Assembly: GCA_027083715.1 (NCBI GenBank)
Contig: JALWNR010000135.1
Span: forward strand, 1-7,198
Origin: Bacteroidales bacterium
Lineage (GTDB): Bacteria > Bacteroidota > Bacteroidia > Bacteroidales > NBLH01
Direction: 5' to 3'
Length of the DNA: 7,198 bases
A program made the translations under genes and the position numbers. Shown here one piece after another: positions 6,407 through 7,198 of this stretch (its first letter is position 1; every line of letters begins with the position of its first letter). The notes under the pieces were generated by a model, which was given only the letters and a program-made list of their open reading frames with translations, was not told the origin of the DNA and made no database searches.

Positions 6407-7198
6407 TTAATTCATCAATGCATAGCTTACAGCTATACTACCGACAATCAAACAGTAAACAGCAAAGTAAATCAATTTTCCGCGCTTAACGATATTAATC
6501 ATCCATGAACATGCCAGCAAACCGGAAATAAATGCTGCCAGAAAACCTACAATTAGAGCTGCAGAGCTGATATTTTCAGAAGTTACCATGCTTCCATCCA
6601 GCAAGTCCTTGATATTGGCTCCGATAATCGGTACTAAAACCATAAGAAACGAAAAACGGGCGGTTTTTTCTTTGTTGTTGCCTAAAAGTAAACCCGTTGA
6701 TATGGTTGAACCCGAACGTGAAATCCCCGGAATAACGGCAATTGCCTGAGCTACACCAATAATAAAAGCATCTTTGTAGCTGATGTTTTTATCGCGGGCT
6801 TTGGCATAATAGGTAAATGCCAGCAATGCGGCAGTTAATATCAGCATCAAACCAACCAAAAGCAAGTTGCCGGTAAATAATCCTTCAACCTCATCTTTAA
6901 AAAACAAACCGACAATACCAACAGGTATCATCGAAACGGCTATTTTAAAAATATAATGGGTTTCTTCGTTCATTTGAAAACGAAAAAATCCGCGTATCAA
7001 ATCCCAAATTTCCTTACGGAAAACTACAATGGTACTTAAAACGGTTGCTCCGTGCACAACCACCGTAAACACAAGGCTATCAGTGGCTTCTACACCTAAA
7101 ATTGCTTTTCCTATTTCTAAATGTCCGCTGCTGCTAACGGGTAAAAACTCTGTTAAACCCTGAATAATGCCAAGAATTAATGCTTCAATCCAATCCAC
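6407..7198 (-). CDS. uppP: Undecaprenyl-diphosphatase UppP (BacA), start at or beyond right edge
   Basis: This inner-membrane enzyme dephosphorylates undecaprenyl diphosphate to undecaprenyl phosphate, recycling the lipid carrier for peptidoglycan and other envelope glycans; extra copies can give bacitracin resistance. The 263 visible residues are close to full length. The two signature regions are present: [14 protein letters not shown] (13-26), with the (E/Q)xxxE pair Q13 and E17 plus H26, and PGISRSGST (157-165) with R161. Several hydrophobic segments (for example about 84-100, 112-131, 143-157, 183-195, 211-233 and 243-260) fit a polytopic membrane protein. The first visible codon is GTG, followed by DWIEALILG; it could be the start, or the ATG may lie a few codons outside the window. 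It converges with the GT9 gene, with only 9 bp between the stop codons and no clear terminator there. In many Bacteroidota uppP sits directly upstream of truB, which is not the arrangement here. Confidence 0.95.
   Translation of the reverse strand: MDWIEALILGIIQGLTEFLPVSSSGHLEIGKAILGVEATDSLVFTVVVHGATVLSTIVVFRKEIWDLIRGFFRFQMNEETHYIFKIAVSMIPVGIVGLFFKDEVEGLFTGNLLLVGLMLILTAALLAFTYYAKARDKNISYKDAFIIGVAQAIAVIPGISRSGSTISTGLLLGNNKEKTARFSFLMVLVPIIGANIKDLLDGSMVTSENISSAALIVGFLAAFISGLLACSWMINIVKRGKLIYFAVYCLIVGSIAVSYALMN

Noticed and set aside
6422..6436. Short inverted repeat ATAGCT-TAC-AGCTAT near the end of uppP as a terminator
   Set aside because: It lies inside the uppP coding sequence, the stem is short, and no U-tract follows directly on either strand.

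Overview
The window reads as a chromosomal segment from a Bacteroidota bacterium, probably Bacteroidales-like. The evidence is AT-rich DNA, start sites without clear Shine-Dalgarno sequences, a truB-queA pair whose protein sequences resemble Bacteroidota versions (short TruB with an FKEGEVL N-terminus; QueA with TLHAGLGNF and HKMDSE), and a DUF4254 protein next to a family 9 glycosyltransferase. No phage, transposon, CRISPR array, tRNA or rRNA gene was seen.

Layout, left to right. Positions 1-1809 (+) hold two tRNA-modification genes: truB, cut by the left edge, and queA, 51 bp apart and probably co-transcribed. A perfect 14-bp hairpin (1817-1857) separates queA from a convergent large gene. 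Positions 1926-4466 (-) encode an 846-aa molybdenum hydroxylase with two [2Fe-2S] clusters fused to the molybdopterin-binding domains and no FAD domain. Its architecture and length match the family annotated as selenium-dependent xanthine dehydrogenase. The divergent gap 4467-4721 (255 bp, very AT-rich) carries two palindromes: 4570-4591, a candidate operator, and 4701-4719, directly against the next start codon. Positions 4722-6397 (+) hold a DUF4254 gene and a heptosyltransferase-like family 9 glycosyltransferase, separated by a 53-bp gap with a GC-rich hairpin. Positions 6407-7198 (-) hold uppP (undecaprenyl-diphosphatase), convergent with the glycosyltransferase, 9 bp away, and reaching the right edge.

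Three functional themes lie side by side: tRNA modification (TruB, QueA), purine or N-heterocycle hydroxylation (the XDH-like enzyme), and envelope glycan or lipid-carrier metabolism (DUF4254, GT9, UppP). In many Bacteroidota uppP, truB and queA are consecutive genes on one strand. Here a uppP lies about 5 kb from truB-queA on the opposite strand, which suggests either rearrangement or a second copy. The most distinctive item is the XDH-like enzyme, standing without an FAD partner or visible selenium-maturation genes, with a candidate operator in its upstream region. I did not find a clearly unprecedented multigene system.
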